From the NCBI GenBank assembly GCA_900316975.1, contig ONFA01000022.1, positions 1 to 37,762 of the forward strand: a DNA stretch of 37,762 nt, in the 5' to 3' direction. Made by a program: the position numbers and the translations under genes. Under the pieces are notes generated by a model. It saw only the letters and a program-made list of their open reading frames with translations. It did no database searches and was not told the origin of the DNA. Positions 7,824-16,600 of this stretch are shown here, one piece after another (the stretch's first letter is position 1; each line of letters begins with the position of its first letter). Origin of the DNA: an uncultured Prevotellaceae bacterium (GTDB taxonomy: Bacteria; Bacteroidota; Bacteroidia; Bacteroidales; Bacteroidaceae).

Positions 7824-8680
7824 AGAATTTGATCATACGTGCTATCACAGGGGCACTCTTCGTCATCATTCTGGTGGGCGGAATCGTGTTTAACCCCTAC
7901 TCTCTCCTGATACTCTTCACCATCATCACAGCGATGACGGTGTGGGAGTTTACTACCATTGTCAATCGACACATGCACCTGCATGTCAATCGTTTCATCA
8001 CCACCGTTGCGGCAGCCTATCTGTTTGTCGCCGTGTGGGCATTCAACACCAATATCATGGGGGCAGAGGTGTTCATCCCCTACCTCATCTCCATCCTCTA
8101 CCTGTTAGTGTCTGAAATCTATTTCGACCGCCCCGACAACATCCAGAATTGGGGCATGACCTTCATGGCACAACTCTACATCGCATTGCCATTCGCATCC
8201 CTCAACACGCTATGCTTCATCAGCACTCCTGCTGGAGTGACTTACTACTTTTGGTATGCCTTGTCGCTGTTCATCTTTCTTTGGGCAAGTGACACAGGTG
8301 CCTATCTGTTTGGCTCATGGTTGGGCAAGCACCACCTCTTCCCGCGCATCTCACCCAAGAAGTCGTGGGAAGGCAGCATCGGTGGCGGCATCACTGCCAT
8401 TGCTGCATCACAGGTCATTGCTTATTTCATTCCATTCGCTGAGACTCTGACACCCCTGACAAGTCACCTCCTATGGGCAGGACTTGCCCTGCTCACCGTC
8501 ATTGTCGGCACATGGGGAGACCTCGTTGAATCGTTACTCAAACGCCGCTTGGGTATCAAAGACTCTGGCAACATTCTTCCTGGGCATGGAGGCATGCTCG
8601 ATCGATTTGATAGTTCACTGCTCGCCATCCCTGCAGCAGTCGTCTATGTCTATACAATTATGCTTAATATAATACATTAA
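7820..8680 (+). CDS. cdsA: Phosphatidate cytidylyltransferase CdsA
   Basis: Makes CDP-diacylglycerol from phosphatidate and CTP, the branch point for bacterial phospholipids, in the inner membrane. The 286-residue protein is largely hydrophobic with several membrane spans. The family signature lies near the C-terminus at about residues 231-262 (GTWGDLVESLLKRR, then KDSGNILPGHGGMLDRFDS). SPKKSWEG, another conserved element, precedes it. The start is GTG at 7820, overlapping the ftsH stop by 4 nt (GTGA), which suggests translational coupling. It is followed 7 bp later by the DUF349 gene. Confidence 0.94.
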   Translation: MKNLIIRAITGALFVIILVGGIVFNPYSLLILFTIITAMTVWEFTTIVNRHMHLHVNRFITTVAAAYLFVAVWAFNTNIMGAEVFIPYLISILYLLVSEIYFDRPDNIQNWGMTFMAQLYIALPFASLNTLCFISTPAGVTYYFWYALSLFIFLWASDTGAYLFGSWLGKHHLFPRISPKKSWEGSIGGGITAIAASQVIAYFIPFAETLTPLTSHLLWAGLALLTVIVGTWGDLVESLLKRRLGIKDSGNILPGHGGMLDRFDSSLLAIPAAVVYVYTIMLNIIH

Positions 8681-8687
8681 AAAAACT

Positions 8688-10607
8688 ATGACTGAAATTC
8701 AGAACCCCACTGAGGAACCTGTAGTTGAACCTACAGCCGAACCTGCAACTGAACCCGTTGCAGCAGAAGAAACAGCAGCCGTTGCAGAACCAGCAGCCGA
8801 AGAAGTTGCAGAACCTGCAACCGAGTCCGTTGCCGAGCCAGCAGCCGAAGAAGCCGCTGAGCCAGTAGTCGAAGATGCTGTCGAAGAGCCTCAGGCAGAA
8901 ACCTCTACCACTTCTATCGCCACTTTTGAAACCGAAGCGGAGGTCGTGAACCGACTCAAGGAGATTTCAGAAAGCGACGAAGAGGTCACTCGCCAAGAAC
9001 TCGACAGCCTCAAGAGTAACTTCTACCGCATCCATCGCCAACAGGCTGATGCCGCTTACAAGAAGTTCATCGAAGAAGGAGGTGCTGCCGAGGAGTACGC
9101 TCCCGAACCCGACCCCGAAGAGACCACCTTCAAGGAACTCATGGCGGTCATCCGTGAAAAACGTGCCGCTGTTGCTGCCGCACTCGAACAGGAACGGGAG
9201 GAGAACTACCAGAAGAAACTCGAAATCATCGACAAGATAAAGGCACTCACGGAGAATCCCGACGAGATTAACCGAGGCTACAACGACTTCAAAGAACTGC
9301 AGCAGCAGTGGAACGACATCAAGGAAGTGCCAGCCGACAAGGCGACCAACCTCTGGAAGACTTATCAGCAGGCTGTCGAGGCATTCTACGACACCTTGAA
9401 ACTGAGCAACGAACTCCGTGCCTACGACTTCAAGAAGAACTTGGAACGTAAGACCGCCCTCTGTGAGGCTGCCGAGGCACTCGCCGAAGAGACCGACATC
9501 ATCGTTGCCTTCCGCAAGTTGCAGCAGTTGCATCAGGACTTCCGCGAGACAGGTCCTGTAGCCAGCGACCTGCGTGAACAGATCTGGACACGTTTCAAGG
9601 ATGCTTCCACCGTCATCAACAAGCGTCATCAGGAGTTCTTTGAGGCTCGTAAACAGAAGGAAGAAGAGAACCTCACCAAGAAGACCGCCATCTGCGAGAC
9701 CATCGAAGGTTTCGACCTCGAAGGACTCAAGACCTTTGCTGAGTGGAACGCCATTTCGGAGAAAATCACCACACTGCAGGCTGAGTGGAAGACCATCGGC
9801 TATGCGCCACAGAAGATGAACACCAAAATCTTTGAGCGTTTCCGTGCCGCATGCGACAACTTCTTCACCCGCAAGAACGAATACTTCCAGACAGTTCGCG
9901 AGAACCTGAACCAAAACTATGCCCTCAAACTTGAACTCGTAGAGAAGGCTGAGGCGCTGAAGGACAGCACCGACTGGAAGGCTACAACCGATGCGCTCGT
10001 TGAGTTGCAGAAGAAATGGAAGGAAATCGGCACTGTTCCCAAGAAGTACAGCGACCAGATTTGGGAGCGTTTCAACGCTGCCTGCGACGCATTCTTCGCT
10101 GCCAAGAAAGAGGCGAACAAGGATGTTCACACTGAGCAGACAGCCAATATGGAGAAGAAAAAAGCCATCATCGATGCCCTTGCTGCCATCGTGCCCGAAG
10201 AGTTCGAAGGCGACCTGCGCACCAAACTCCGTGAAGCACAGGAAGAGTGGAACCAGATTGGTCACGTGCCTTTCAAGGAGAAGGATAAACTCTACAAACT
10301 CCTCCGCGAACAGATGGATCGTCTTTACGGCTTTGCCAACGAACATGCTGCCAAGCGTCGTATCGACCGCTTCAAGGAGAGCATCAAGGGTGGCAATGGA
10401 GGTGATGTGCGTTCACGCCTCACTCGTCAGTTGGACATCCTCAACAACGAAATCAAGACTTACGAGAACAACCTCGGTTTCCTCACCCTCAGCAGCAAAT
10501 CCAAACAGGGTAATGCCCTCATCGAGGAGTTGAACCGCAAGATGGAGAAACTCAAGGCTGACAAAGAAGAGGTCAAAGCCAAACTGAAAGCACTTGATGA
10601 ACAGTAA
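8688..10607 (+). CDS. DUF349 repeat protein with acidic N-terminal repeats
   Basis: A 639-residue, highly charged, mostly helical protein of unknown biochemical role. Residues 1-75 are a low-complexity Glu/Pro/Ala/Val tract built from repeats such as EPAAEE and EPATE. The remainder contains five DUF349 modules with the pattern LQxxWxxIGxVP followed by IWxRFxxAxxxFF, with cores near residues 204, 278, 363, 440 and 517. A coiled coil ends the protein. No signal peptide or membrane segment is visible, so it is probably cytoplasmic. It is the last gene of the lptB operon and is followed by a strong terminator. DUF349 proteins elsewhere have been linked to nucleic-acid or cell-envelope functions, but nothing here decides it. 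Confidence 0.85.
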   Translation: MTEIQNPTEEPVVEPTAEPATEPVAAEETAAVAEPAAEEVAEPATESVAEPAAEEAAEPVVEDAVEEPQAETSTTSIATFETEAEVVNRLKEISESDEEVTRQELDSLKSNFYRIHRQQADAAYKKFIEEGGAAEEYAPEPDPEETTFKELMAVIREKRAAVAAALEQEREENYQKKLEIIDKIKALTENPDEINRGYNDFKELQQQWNDIKEVPADKATNLWKTYQQAVEAFYDTLKLSNELRAYDFKKNLERKTALCEAAEALAEETDIIVAFRKLQQLHQDFRETGPVASDLREQIWTRFKDASTVINKRHQEFFEARKQKEEENLTKKTAICETIEGFDLEGLKTFAEWNAISEKITTLQAEWKTIGYAPQKMNTKIFERFRAACDNFFTRKNEYFQTVRENLNQNYALKLELVEKAEALKDSTDWKATTDALVELQKKWKEIGTVPKKYSDQIWERFNAACDAFFAAKKEANKDVHTEQTANMEKKKAIIDALAAIVPEEFEGDLRTKLREAQEEWNQIGHVPFKEKDKLYKLLREQMDRLYGFANEHAAKRRIDRFKESIKGGNGGDVRSRLTRQLDILNNEIKTYENNLGFLTLSSKSKQGNALIEELNRKMEKLKADKEEVKAKLKALDEQ

Positions 10608-10629
10608 GGCTTGCAACATCATAACAACA

Positions 10630-10668
10630 AGAGGAGGGTATGCCACCATCGGCATACCCTCCTCTTTC
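10630..10668 (+). terminator. Rho-independent terminator of the lptB operon
   Basis: Perfect 15-bp stem: AGAGGAGGGTATGCC (10630-10644) pairs with GGCATACCCTCCTCT (10651-10665) across a 6-nt loop, followed by a short T-rich run. It lies 23 bp after the stop of the DUF349 gene. Confidence 0.85.
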
Positions 10669-10725
10669 TTCACGCCATTCACGGCGTTCTTTCTATGATT
10701 TCTGTACTTTCTGTGAGAAATAAAC

Positions 10726-10912
10726 AAACGTCAGTTCGGTATAAGGAGTCGCTTCGCGAGAAATTCTACAAATCTTCCCAAATCTTCCAAATAAAAATAG
10801 GATTTTGATAGATTTTGAATAGATTTTGTATGATTTGACTACATCGAACTAAAGGTTCTGCCTCGGAGAGGCAAACCCAAAGACATGTTTTTGTTATATC
10901 GAACTCACCTTA
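10726..10912. repeat. MITE-like element with degenerate terminal inverted repeats
   Basis: The left end (10727-10745) is identical over 19 nt to the left end of the element at 19295-19515. The right end (10894-10912) resembles the inverse of that end, with TCGAACTCACCTTA. Inside are small palindromes at 10749-10759 and 10859-10873 (TGCCTC-GGA-GAGGCA) and a run of GATTTTGATA-like repeats of about 11 nt (10800-10838). No coding sequence is supported. The unit is about 187 bp and lies between the lptB operon terminator and the 3' end of the esterase gene. Confidence 0.5.
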
Positions 10913-10938
10913 AACAAGTTCCTGCGGAACGATTGAGC
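10911..10938 (-). repeat. 28-nt dispersed repeat, inverted copy of 21432-21459
   Basis: These 28 nt are the exact reverse complement of 21432-21459. The core is the palindrome GTTCC-TGC-GGAAC at 10918-10930, flanked by AACAA and GATTGAGC. It lies just beyond the stop codon of the esterase gene. Confidence 0.85.
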
Positions 10939-10942
10939 AGAT

Positions 10943-12808
10943 TTAGTGGACGACTACCTTACGGGTAAGGATGGTTCCATCATCCATGTGACGCACTTCG
11001 ATGTATGTACCTGTGGTCGGCAGGGTGGTCAGTCGCATGCCACTGAGGGAGTAGGTCTCCACTGATACGGTTGATGGCTGGTGGACAGACTGTTGGGTGA
11101 TGGAAGTCGGTGTGTTGGTGCCGCCCATACCCGATGGTGCCTCTGGATTGATAGTGATGCAGAGTTTGTCGAGACAAGCCCCGTCTTCACGACCTCCGAT
11201 ATAGAGCGTGTGCTCACCTGCCTTCAGGTTGCCATGATAGAATTCCTTCCACTCCCATGATGTGGTTTGCAGACCATTGACAAAGTTGCTGGTCAGGACA
11301 CCGTCAACACTCACAAAGTAACTGTCATCATCCCATGTGGGACACAGCACACGCCCATAAATATAATAGGTGCCTGCTGCCGATACAGAGAAGGGAGCGG
11401 CAAGGATATCGGCACTGTCGGTAGGTGTGGGAATTGGCGAGGCGGTGGATTTCTGTGGCGCAGTCTCCAGATACTTTCCCTTCGATGCTGTTGCGTCCTC
11501 TTTCAACAAGAATGAAGTTCCCGACACCTCGGTAGGCAGGTCTTCAGCCTCTATCCACAGGGCATTTTTATCGTAGGGTTCCTCCTCGTCTTCCACGTCA
11601 GACACAGGGTCGGTCTTGGTGAACAGACTCAAGTCGATGCATCCGCCCATGGTCTCATAGCCCTGTGCATTGAGGTGCAGCCAGTCGTTCTCAAAGAGGA
11701 ACTTCGACTGCATGGCTTCGGGGTCCTGTGGATTGCGCACAGCCTCATCGAAGTCTATCACACCGTCGAGCATCTTCGTGGTACGAATCCACTGGTTAAT
11801 AGTCGAACGTCCCTTCTCATGGTCAGCCGAATAGTAGCCATTTCCCTTGAACGGGGTGATTGTGCCACCGAAGACATAGATGCCTTTCTCGTGCGCCTCA
11901 CGGATAATCTGCTTATAGACATCGATGATGCGCTTGGCAGTCTGCACACCGTTCTGTGCGCCACCCAAGTCGTTGACCGCCTCGAAAAGGATAATCCATT
12001 TCACACCCTCCTGCCCCAGCAAGTCACGCTGGTAACGGCTCGATGCACTGGGACCTAAGCCTCCGCCCAACACACAGTTGCCGCCGATTCCCATATTGAG
12101 GACACCTATCTGGCTGGTCGGTTCGTTAGCCAGCAGTCGGCGCGAAAGCACGTCTGCCCAGCGGTTCTGCTGATTGGTGGTCGAGCCACGTCCGTCGGTG
12201 ATAGAGTTACCCAGGATGGCTACAGCACCAGCCTCTTCGGGTGCTTCGACTTCGAGTGCTAAGATGTTGTACCAATGGTCGGTTTTCGTGGCATTGCTGA
12301 AGTTCGTGGTGTTGCCCGACTTCAGATACGACGTCGTACGTGAGCCTGGATGTCCGCTCACACTGGTCGATGACGCCGAACCGTAGTGGATGGTGATTGC
12401 CACATTCTCTCGCGGTCCCATCTTGAAGTCCACAGGGTCAGATACAGCCTTGCCCTTTGCAGGCATGGTCACACCAGCCTGTCCGTTGAAGGTCAGGCTC
12501 ACGGTTGAACTTTCGTCAATCTCGCTGCTGCTTCCAGCCGTCTTGGCAATGGCCAATTCCACAGCCTTGATTTGGGTGGAACCCGTACTGAACTCATTGG
12601 TCAGTTTCAGACGCACACGCTCACCTCCGATAGACACCTGTACAATCTGGCGCAACGAATTGTTGCCCAGTCCAGGCGAAGGAGGATTGTTGTTGTTCTC
12701 AACCAATTGTGGGGCTGTACCCCATGTACCGACCCAATGACTCTGAGCCAATGCCATGCCACCGGTCAGCAAGCAAGCAAATACCAATGCTACTTTCTTC
12801 ATATTCAT
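10943..12808 (-). CDS. Secreted SGNH/GDSL esterase, XynE-like, with C-terminal sugar-binding and sorting regions
   Basis: A 621-residue exported hydrolase, probably a carbohydrate deacetylase. A signal peptide ends near residue 21 (GGMALA/QSHW). An N-terminal beta-rich region (WVGTWGTA, LRQIVQVSIGGERVRLKLTNEF) precedes the SGNH core, as in Prevotella XynE-type esterases. Catalytic positions visible are S202 in LGNSITDG, G242 region in NMGIGGN, N279 in EAVND and D375/H378 in DWLHLN. Residues about 415-553 (WIEAEDLP to DKLCITI) resemble a carbohydrate-binding beta-sandwich. The last 40 residues (YSLSGMRL, then TGTYIEVR and TRKVVVH) look like a type IX secretion sorting tail. It lies 49 bp after merR. 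The start could also be M3. The xylan or pectin substrate is inferred. Confidence 0.85.
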   Translation of the reverse strand: MNMKKVALVFACLLTGGMALAQSHWVGTWGTAPQLVENNNNPPSPGLGNNSLRQIVQVSIGGERVRLKLTNEFSTGSTQIKAVELAIAKTAGSSSEIDESSTVSLTFNGQAGVTMPAKGKAVSDPVDFKMGPRENVAITIHYGSASSTSVSGHPGSRTTSYLKSGNTTNFSNATKTDHWYNILALEVEAPEEAGAVAILGNSITDGRGSTTNQQNRWADVLSRRLLANEPTSQIGVLNMGIGGNCVLGGGLGPSASSRYQRDLLGQEGVKWIILFEAVNDLGGAQNGVQTAKRIIDVYKQIIREAHEKGIYVFGGTITPFKGNGYYSADHEKGRSTINQWIRTTKMLDGVIDFDEAVRNPQDPEAMQSKFLFENDWLHLNAQGYETMGGCIDLSLFTKTDPVSDVEDEEEPYDKNALWIEAEDLPTEVSGTSFLLKEDATASKGKYLETAPQKSTASPIPTPTDSADILAAPFSVSAAGTYYIYGRVLCPTWDDDSYFVSVDGVLTSNFVNGLQTTSWEWKEFYHGNLKAGEHTLYIGGREDGACLDKLCITINPEAPSGMGGTNTPTSITQQSVHQPSTVSVETYSLSGMRLTTLPTTGTYIEVRHMDDGTILTRKVVVH

Positions 12809-12857
12809 TCCTCTGTTCTCTTATTTTGATCTTGAGTTGTTAATTTTTCCTCCTGCC

Positions 12858-13208
12858 CTACACCAGTCCACCCAGGTCTTTGCCTATTGCCTGCAATTCG
12901 GTGCGGATATCCTTCAGTTTCTCAATCACCTCGATATTACGGTTGATGCCCTTGCTCTTGTCGCGACGGATGGCGTCGCGCGCACCCTGCAAGGTCATGC
13001 CACGCTCTTTCACGAGGTGATAGACGAGCCTCACCTGTTCGAGGTCCGCTTTCGTGTACTGACGGATGCCGCGACCTGCCTTCTGTGGCTTGATGGTCGG
13101 AAATTCTTTTTCCCAGAAACGGAGCAAAGTCTCTGTCACGTTAAACATCTGTGCCACCTCGCCAATGCTGTAATACAGTTTTAAGTCCTTGTTCTTGTTC
13201 AGTGCCAT
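12858..13208 (-). CDS. MerR-family transcriptional regulator
   Basis: A 116-residue DNA-binding protein with an N-terminal winged helix-turn-helix of the MerR type: YYSIGEVAQMFNVTETLLRFWEKEFPTI, then RQYTKADLEQVRLVYHL. The C-terminal part is a short helix (about 75-112) that would dimerise; no ligand-binding domain or cysteines are present, so the effector is unknown. This short MerR form is common in Bacteroidetes. It starts 4 bp after the pepD stop codon, so it is co-transcribed with pepD and may or may not regulate the adjacent esterase. Confidence 0.9.
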   Translation of the reverse strand: MALNKNKDLKLYYSIGEVAQMFNVTETLLRFWEKEFPTIKPQKAGRGIRQYTKADLEQVRLVYHLVKERGMTLQGARDAIRRDKSKGINRNIEVIEKLKDIRTELQAIGKDLGGLV

Positions 13209-13212
13209 AGTG

Positions 13213-14679
13213 CTATTTCTTTGGAATGTTCTTTAATATTTCGAGGGTGAAATTGTAGAAACGCTCTACTGACGGGATGTGGCAGGCTTCGTTGGGAGTG
13301 TGAGGACTCACCAATGTAGGTCCATAACTTGCCATATCCATGCCAGGGTAGTTCACACCAATGATGCCGCACTCCAGACCGGCATGACAAGCACCCACCA
13401 CAGGACGTTTGCCATACATCTTCTCGTAAATGTCGGCCATCATCCCAACCAACGGGCTCTTGGGGTTGGGCTGCCAACCGCTGTATCCGCCTTCTAACTT
13501 CACTTGCATGCCAGCCATGGAGAAACAAGCAATATACTGGTTGCAAAGATACTGCTTCATGCTGTCTTGCGATGAACGAGCCAGCGTGATGATTTCAGCC
13601 TTACCATCAGCAATGTCTATGATGGCGAGATTGCAAGAAGTCTCAACCAGTTCGGGCATCGACGGAGTGTAGCGCAACACACCATCATGAGCAGCCATCA
13701 CGGCATTGATGAGATTTTCCTGAATGTCTTCGGGAATGGCCTTTTCTGGTACACTTTCCATCTGCGTGACAATCAGTTGAAAACCCTTGGTCTCGATGTC
13801 TTTATATTCTTCCATGAAAGTCGCCTTGCACTTCTCCACCATCGCCAAGAACTCCTCTTTCATCGCTTGAGGCACCAGCACTTTTGCTTCACATTCGCGT
13901 GGGATGGCATTCCGCATATTGCCGCCATGCCAACTGCAGAGCCATGCCATTTTGGTGTTGACGGTGGCAAACAACAGACGTGCCATCAACTTGTTGGCAT
14001 TGGCACGCCCCTTGTTGATTTCGATACCTGAATGACCACCCAAGAGTCCCTTGATGATGATGTCGTAGCAAAGCATATCTTCCGGCTCCACATTCATTTC
14101 CTGATATTCCATCTGGCAAAGGATATCTACACCACCAGCACAGCCTATGGTGATTTCACCCTCTTCTTCCGAATCAAGGTTCAGCAGAAACTTACCCTTC
14201 AGTTCGCCAGCCTTCAAGCCGAACGCACCATTCATGCCCGTCTCTTCATCGCGGGTAATCAGCACCTCGATAGGTCCATGCTCGACTGTTTCATCCTCGA
14301 TGATAGCCATTGCAGCAGCCACGCCCATGCCATCGTCGGCACCGAGAGTGGTGTCACGTGCTGTCACCCACTCACCGTCGATATAGACATCCAACGGATC
14401 TGTCTCAAAGTTGTGCTGACAGTCCTTGGTCTTCTGCGGAACCATATCCATGTGCGCCTGCAACACCGTCACTTCACGATCTTCATACCCAAGAGTGGCA
14501 CCCTTCGACATCACCACATTGCCAGCCTCATCTATGTATGCCTCAGCACCATGCTGCTTGGCAAAGTCAACCAAGAATTGTGCCACCTTTTCGGTATGCC
14601 CTGACGGATGAGGTATTTGAGTCAGTGCATAGAAATTCTTCCATACATATTTGGGAGAGAGTTCTTCAATTGGATTCAT
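13213..14679 (-). CDS. pepD: Cytosol non-specific dipeptidase / aminoacyl-histidine dipeptidase (M20C)
   Basis: Zinc-dependent dipeptidase of the cytoplasm, family M20, 488 residues like E. coli PepD. Metal and catalytic motifs are in place: QAHMDMV (H76, D78), the bridging aspartate in GADDGMG (D115) and the general base and ligand pair in RDEETGMNG (E145, E146). The dimerisation-domain motif LLGGHSGIEINKGRANA and the C-terminal HAGLECG histidine also fit the family. The gene follows the UPF0104-type membrane protein with a 20-bp gap and precedes merR by 4 bp, suggesting one transcript. No irregularity is seen. Confidence 0.95.
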   Translation of the reverse strand: MNPIEELSPKYVWKNFYALTQIPHPSGHTEKVAQFLVDFAKQHGAEAYIDEAGNVVMSKGATLGYEDREVTVLQAHMDMVPQKTKDCQHNFETDPLDVYIDGEWVTARDTTLGADDGMGVAAAMAIIEDETVEHGPIEVLITRDEETGMNGAFGLKAGELKGKFLLNLDSEEEGEITIGCAGGVDILCQMEYQEMNVEPEDMLCYDIIIKGLLGGHSGIEINKGRANANKLMARLLFATVNTKMAWLCSWHGGNMRNAIPRECEAKVLVPQAMKEEFLAMVEKCKATFMEEYKDIETKGFQLIVTQMESVPEKAIPEDIQENLINAVMAAHDGVLRYTPSMPELVETSCNLAIIDIADGKAEIITLARSSQDSMKQYLCNQYIACFSMAGMQVKLEGGYSGWQPNPKSPLVGMMADIYEKMYGKRPVVGACHAGLECGIIGVNYPGMDMASYGPTLVSPHTPNEACHIPSVERFYNFTLEILKNIPKK

Positions 14680-14699
14680 AGTTTTACGTAATTAATTGA

Positions 14700-15695
14700 T
14701 TATCTATTCTTATTTATATCTCTAATGCTCAATGTGATAAAAGAAAAAACACCAAGCAGCGGAACCAATGCTGTCTGAATGGTGTGCACAATCAGCACAA
14801 ACATGACAGCGTCTGTGTCTGCCAACCCGTAGAGAATCAGTATTGTCTTCACCGCAAAATGCCACGGGCCCGCCCCGTTCGGTGTCGGCACTATGACCGA
14901 GATGCTTCCCACAATGAAACTCACTATCGCCACCGTAAAACTGAGGTTTTCCGTGAAGTCAAAACATTTGAAGGTAATCCAGTAGTGGAGGAAATAACTC
15001 ACCCAAATTGCGAGAGTGTAAAAGACAAACAGTCCTTTATGCTCCACACCCTTCAGCGAAAGGATGCCTTCCTTCACTTTATTGACCATATCCTTCAGTT
15101 TTGCCATCAAGGTGAAACGCTGCATCAAGAACCAAAGGAACAGCATCGTAATGACCAGACAGATGGCTGTCACAATGTACCCCGTGGTTGTAAAGCCCTG
15201 CAGAATGTCACAGAGATTGGTGCCTGTGCGGTCAAAGAACGACGTGAATATGGTCACCTGCGAGAGGATGACCGCCAGCGTGATGAACAAAATAAGCAGT
15301 GAGTCAATCACACGCTCCGTCACCACCGTGCCCAATGCCTTCAGGAACGACGTGCCGTCATACTTCGCCAAAATGCCACAGCGGCTCAGTTCTCCACTGC
15401 GCGGTATGACCAGACTTGAAGCGTAAGAGATGAAAACCGCATGAATGCAGTCCATCACGCGCGGATGCTCACCAATGGGATCCAAGGTTTGTTTCCAGCG
15501 AATGCCCCGGAACATCTGCGCTGTCACACCAAACACCAGCGAGAAAAGCATCCATCCCCAATTCATCCCGTGAAGGAGAGTGTCTTCCATCGCCCGAAAG
15601 TCTGTGTCACGATACATCCACCACAGAATGCCGCCACCTAACAGAAAAGGTATGGCAATATTGATAGCCTTTTTAAGCGTTTTGTTGCTGTTCAT
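14700..15695 (-). CDS. UPF0104/YbhN-type integral membrane protein (flippase-like)
   Basis: A 331-residue polytopic membrane protein related to the membrane domain of lysylphosphatidylglycerol synthases and to AglD/YbhN. About eight hydrophobic spans are seen. Family hallmarks are RGIRWKQTL, SYASSLVIPRSGELSRCGILAKYDG, TERVIDSLLI and the late PTPNGAGPWHFAVK motif. Proteins of this type are proposed to flip or modify lipids, but the substrate here is unknown. I chose MNSNKTLKK at 15695; a start at 15728 would add MLCAAKLQLFL, which overlaps the opposing rsmA promoter and does not look conserved. First gene of the minus-strand block with pepD and merR. Confidence 0.85.
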   Translation of the reverse strand: MNSNKTLKKAINIAIPFLLGGGILWWMYRDTDFRAMEDTLLHGMNWGWMLFSLVFGVTAQMFRGIRWKQTLDPIGEHPRVMDCIHAVFISYASSLVIPRSGELSRCGILAKYDGTSFLKALGTVVTERVIDSLLILFITLAVILSQVTIFTSFFDRTGTNLCDILQGFTTTGYIVTAICLVITMLFLWFLMQRFTLMAKLKDMVNKVKEGILSLKGVEHKGLFVFYTLAIWVSYFLHYWITFKCFDFTENLSFTVAIVSFIVGSISVIVPTPNGAGPWHFAVKTILILYGLADTDAVMFVLIVHTIQTALVPLLGVFSFITLSIRDINKNR

Positions 15696-15715
15696 CAAGA
15701 AAAGTTGTAACTTTG
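15685..15715 (+). promoter_or_regulatory. Promoter for rsmA
   Basis: TTG at 15685-15687, 20-bp spacer, TAACTTTG at 15708-15715, matching the Bacteroidetes -33/-7 form. It lies about 90 bp before the rsmA start and overlaps the 5' end of the divergent membrane-protein gene. Confidence 0.55.
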
Positions 15716-15754
15716 CAGCGCAAAGCAACTAAACAATAATCACTTTCGCAGCCA

Positions 15755-15762
15755 CAAAGTTA
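15755..15762 (-). promoter_or_regulatory. Possible -7 element for the membrane protein-pepD-merR block
   Basis: On the minus strand TAACTTTG matches TAnnTTTG. The -33 element is not obvious at the normal spacing. It would start transcription near 15748, upstream of both candidate start codons. Confidence 0.45.
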
Positions 15763-15806
15763 CGAAATAATTCATAATTCATCACCCATCAAGCACATTT
15801 TTTTTC

Positions 15807-16595
15807 ATGGACAGCATAAAACCGAAGAAATTCTTAGGTCAACATTTCCTCACCGACCTCAGTGTGGCACAACGCATTGCCAATACGGTCGATGCCTATC
15901 CCGACATTCCTATCCTCGAGGTGGGTCCCGGCATGGGGGTGCTGACACAATATATCATTCCGAAGGGACGTCCCTTCAAAGTGGTCGAGATTGACTTCGA
16001 TTCCGTGCCCTATCTCCATGAACATTTCCCTCTGTTGGGCGACAACATCATCGAAGGTGACTTCCTCCAAATGGATTTGCAGACGGTATTTGACGGCAAG
16101 CCCTTTGTGCTGACTGGCAATTATCCCTACAACATCTCGTCACAGATCTTTTTCAAGATGGTGGAAAACCGCCATCTCATCCCTTGCTGCACGGGCATGA
16201 TCCAAAAGGAAGTGGCGGAACGCATGGCAGCCTCACCTGGCAGCAAGACCTACGGTGTGTTGAGTGTGCTCATTCAAGCGTGGTACGATGTGGAATATCT
16301 CTTCACCGTACACGAGAACGTGTTCAATCCCCCACCCAAAGTGAAGAGCGCCGTCATTCGCCTCACCCGCAACAACAAACAGACCTTGGGGTGTGACGAA
16401 CAACTCTTCCGACGCATTGTCAAGACAGTCTTCACCATGCGGCGCAAGATGATGCGCAACGGCATGAAGCAAATCCTCGGGAAAGACTCTCCGATGCTGA
16501 CAGACCACCTTTTCGCCCAACGTCCCGAACAACTATCGGTACAAGACTATATCGACTTGACCAACCGAATCGAGGCTGAACTCAAACAAGCATAA
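15807..16595 (+). CDS. rsmA: 16S rRNA dimethyladenosine transferase RsmA (KsgA)
   Basis: Dimethylates the two adjacent adenines in helix 45 of 16S rRNA during small-subunit assembly, using SAM. The 262-residue protein has KKFLGQHFLTD at the N-terminus, the SAM motif LEVGPGMGVLTQ at 37-48, the acidic motif VVEIDFD and the catalytic motif NYPYN at 105-109 (NLPY in most homologs). NPPPKVKSAVIRL in the second half is also diagnostic. It is a single-gene plus-strand unit between two minus-strand blocks, with its own promoter and a shared terminator downstream. Confidence 0.95.
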   Translation: MDSIKPKKFLGQHFLTDLSVAQRIANTVDAYPDIPILEVGPGMGVLTQYIIPKGRPFKVVEIDFDSVPYLHEHFPLLGDNIIEGDFLQMDLQTVFDGKPFVLTGNYPYNISSQIFFKMVENRHLIPCCTGMIQKEVAERMAASPGSKTYGVLSVLIQAWYDVEYLFTVHENVFNPPPKVKSAVIRLTRNNKQTLGCDEQLFRRIVKTVFTMRRKMMRNGMKQILGKDSPMLTDHLFAQRPEQLSVQDYIDLTNRIEAELKQA

Positions 16596-16600
16596 AAAAA

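Noticed and set aside
8967..10346. 459-residue minus-strand frame opposite the DUF349 gene
   Set aside because: Leu/Phe/Val-rich translation of the complement of charged helices; no promoter or terminator.
10611..10808. 65-residue plus-strand frame after the DUF349 gene
   Set aside because: It runs through the terminator hairpin and the left end of the repeat element.
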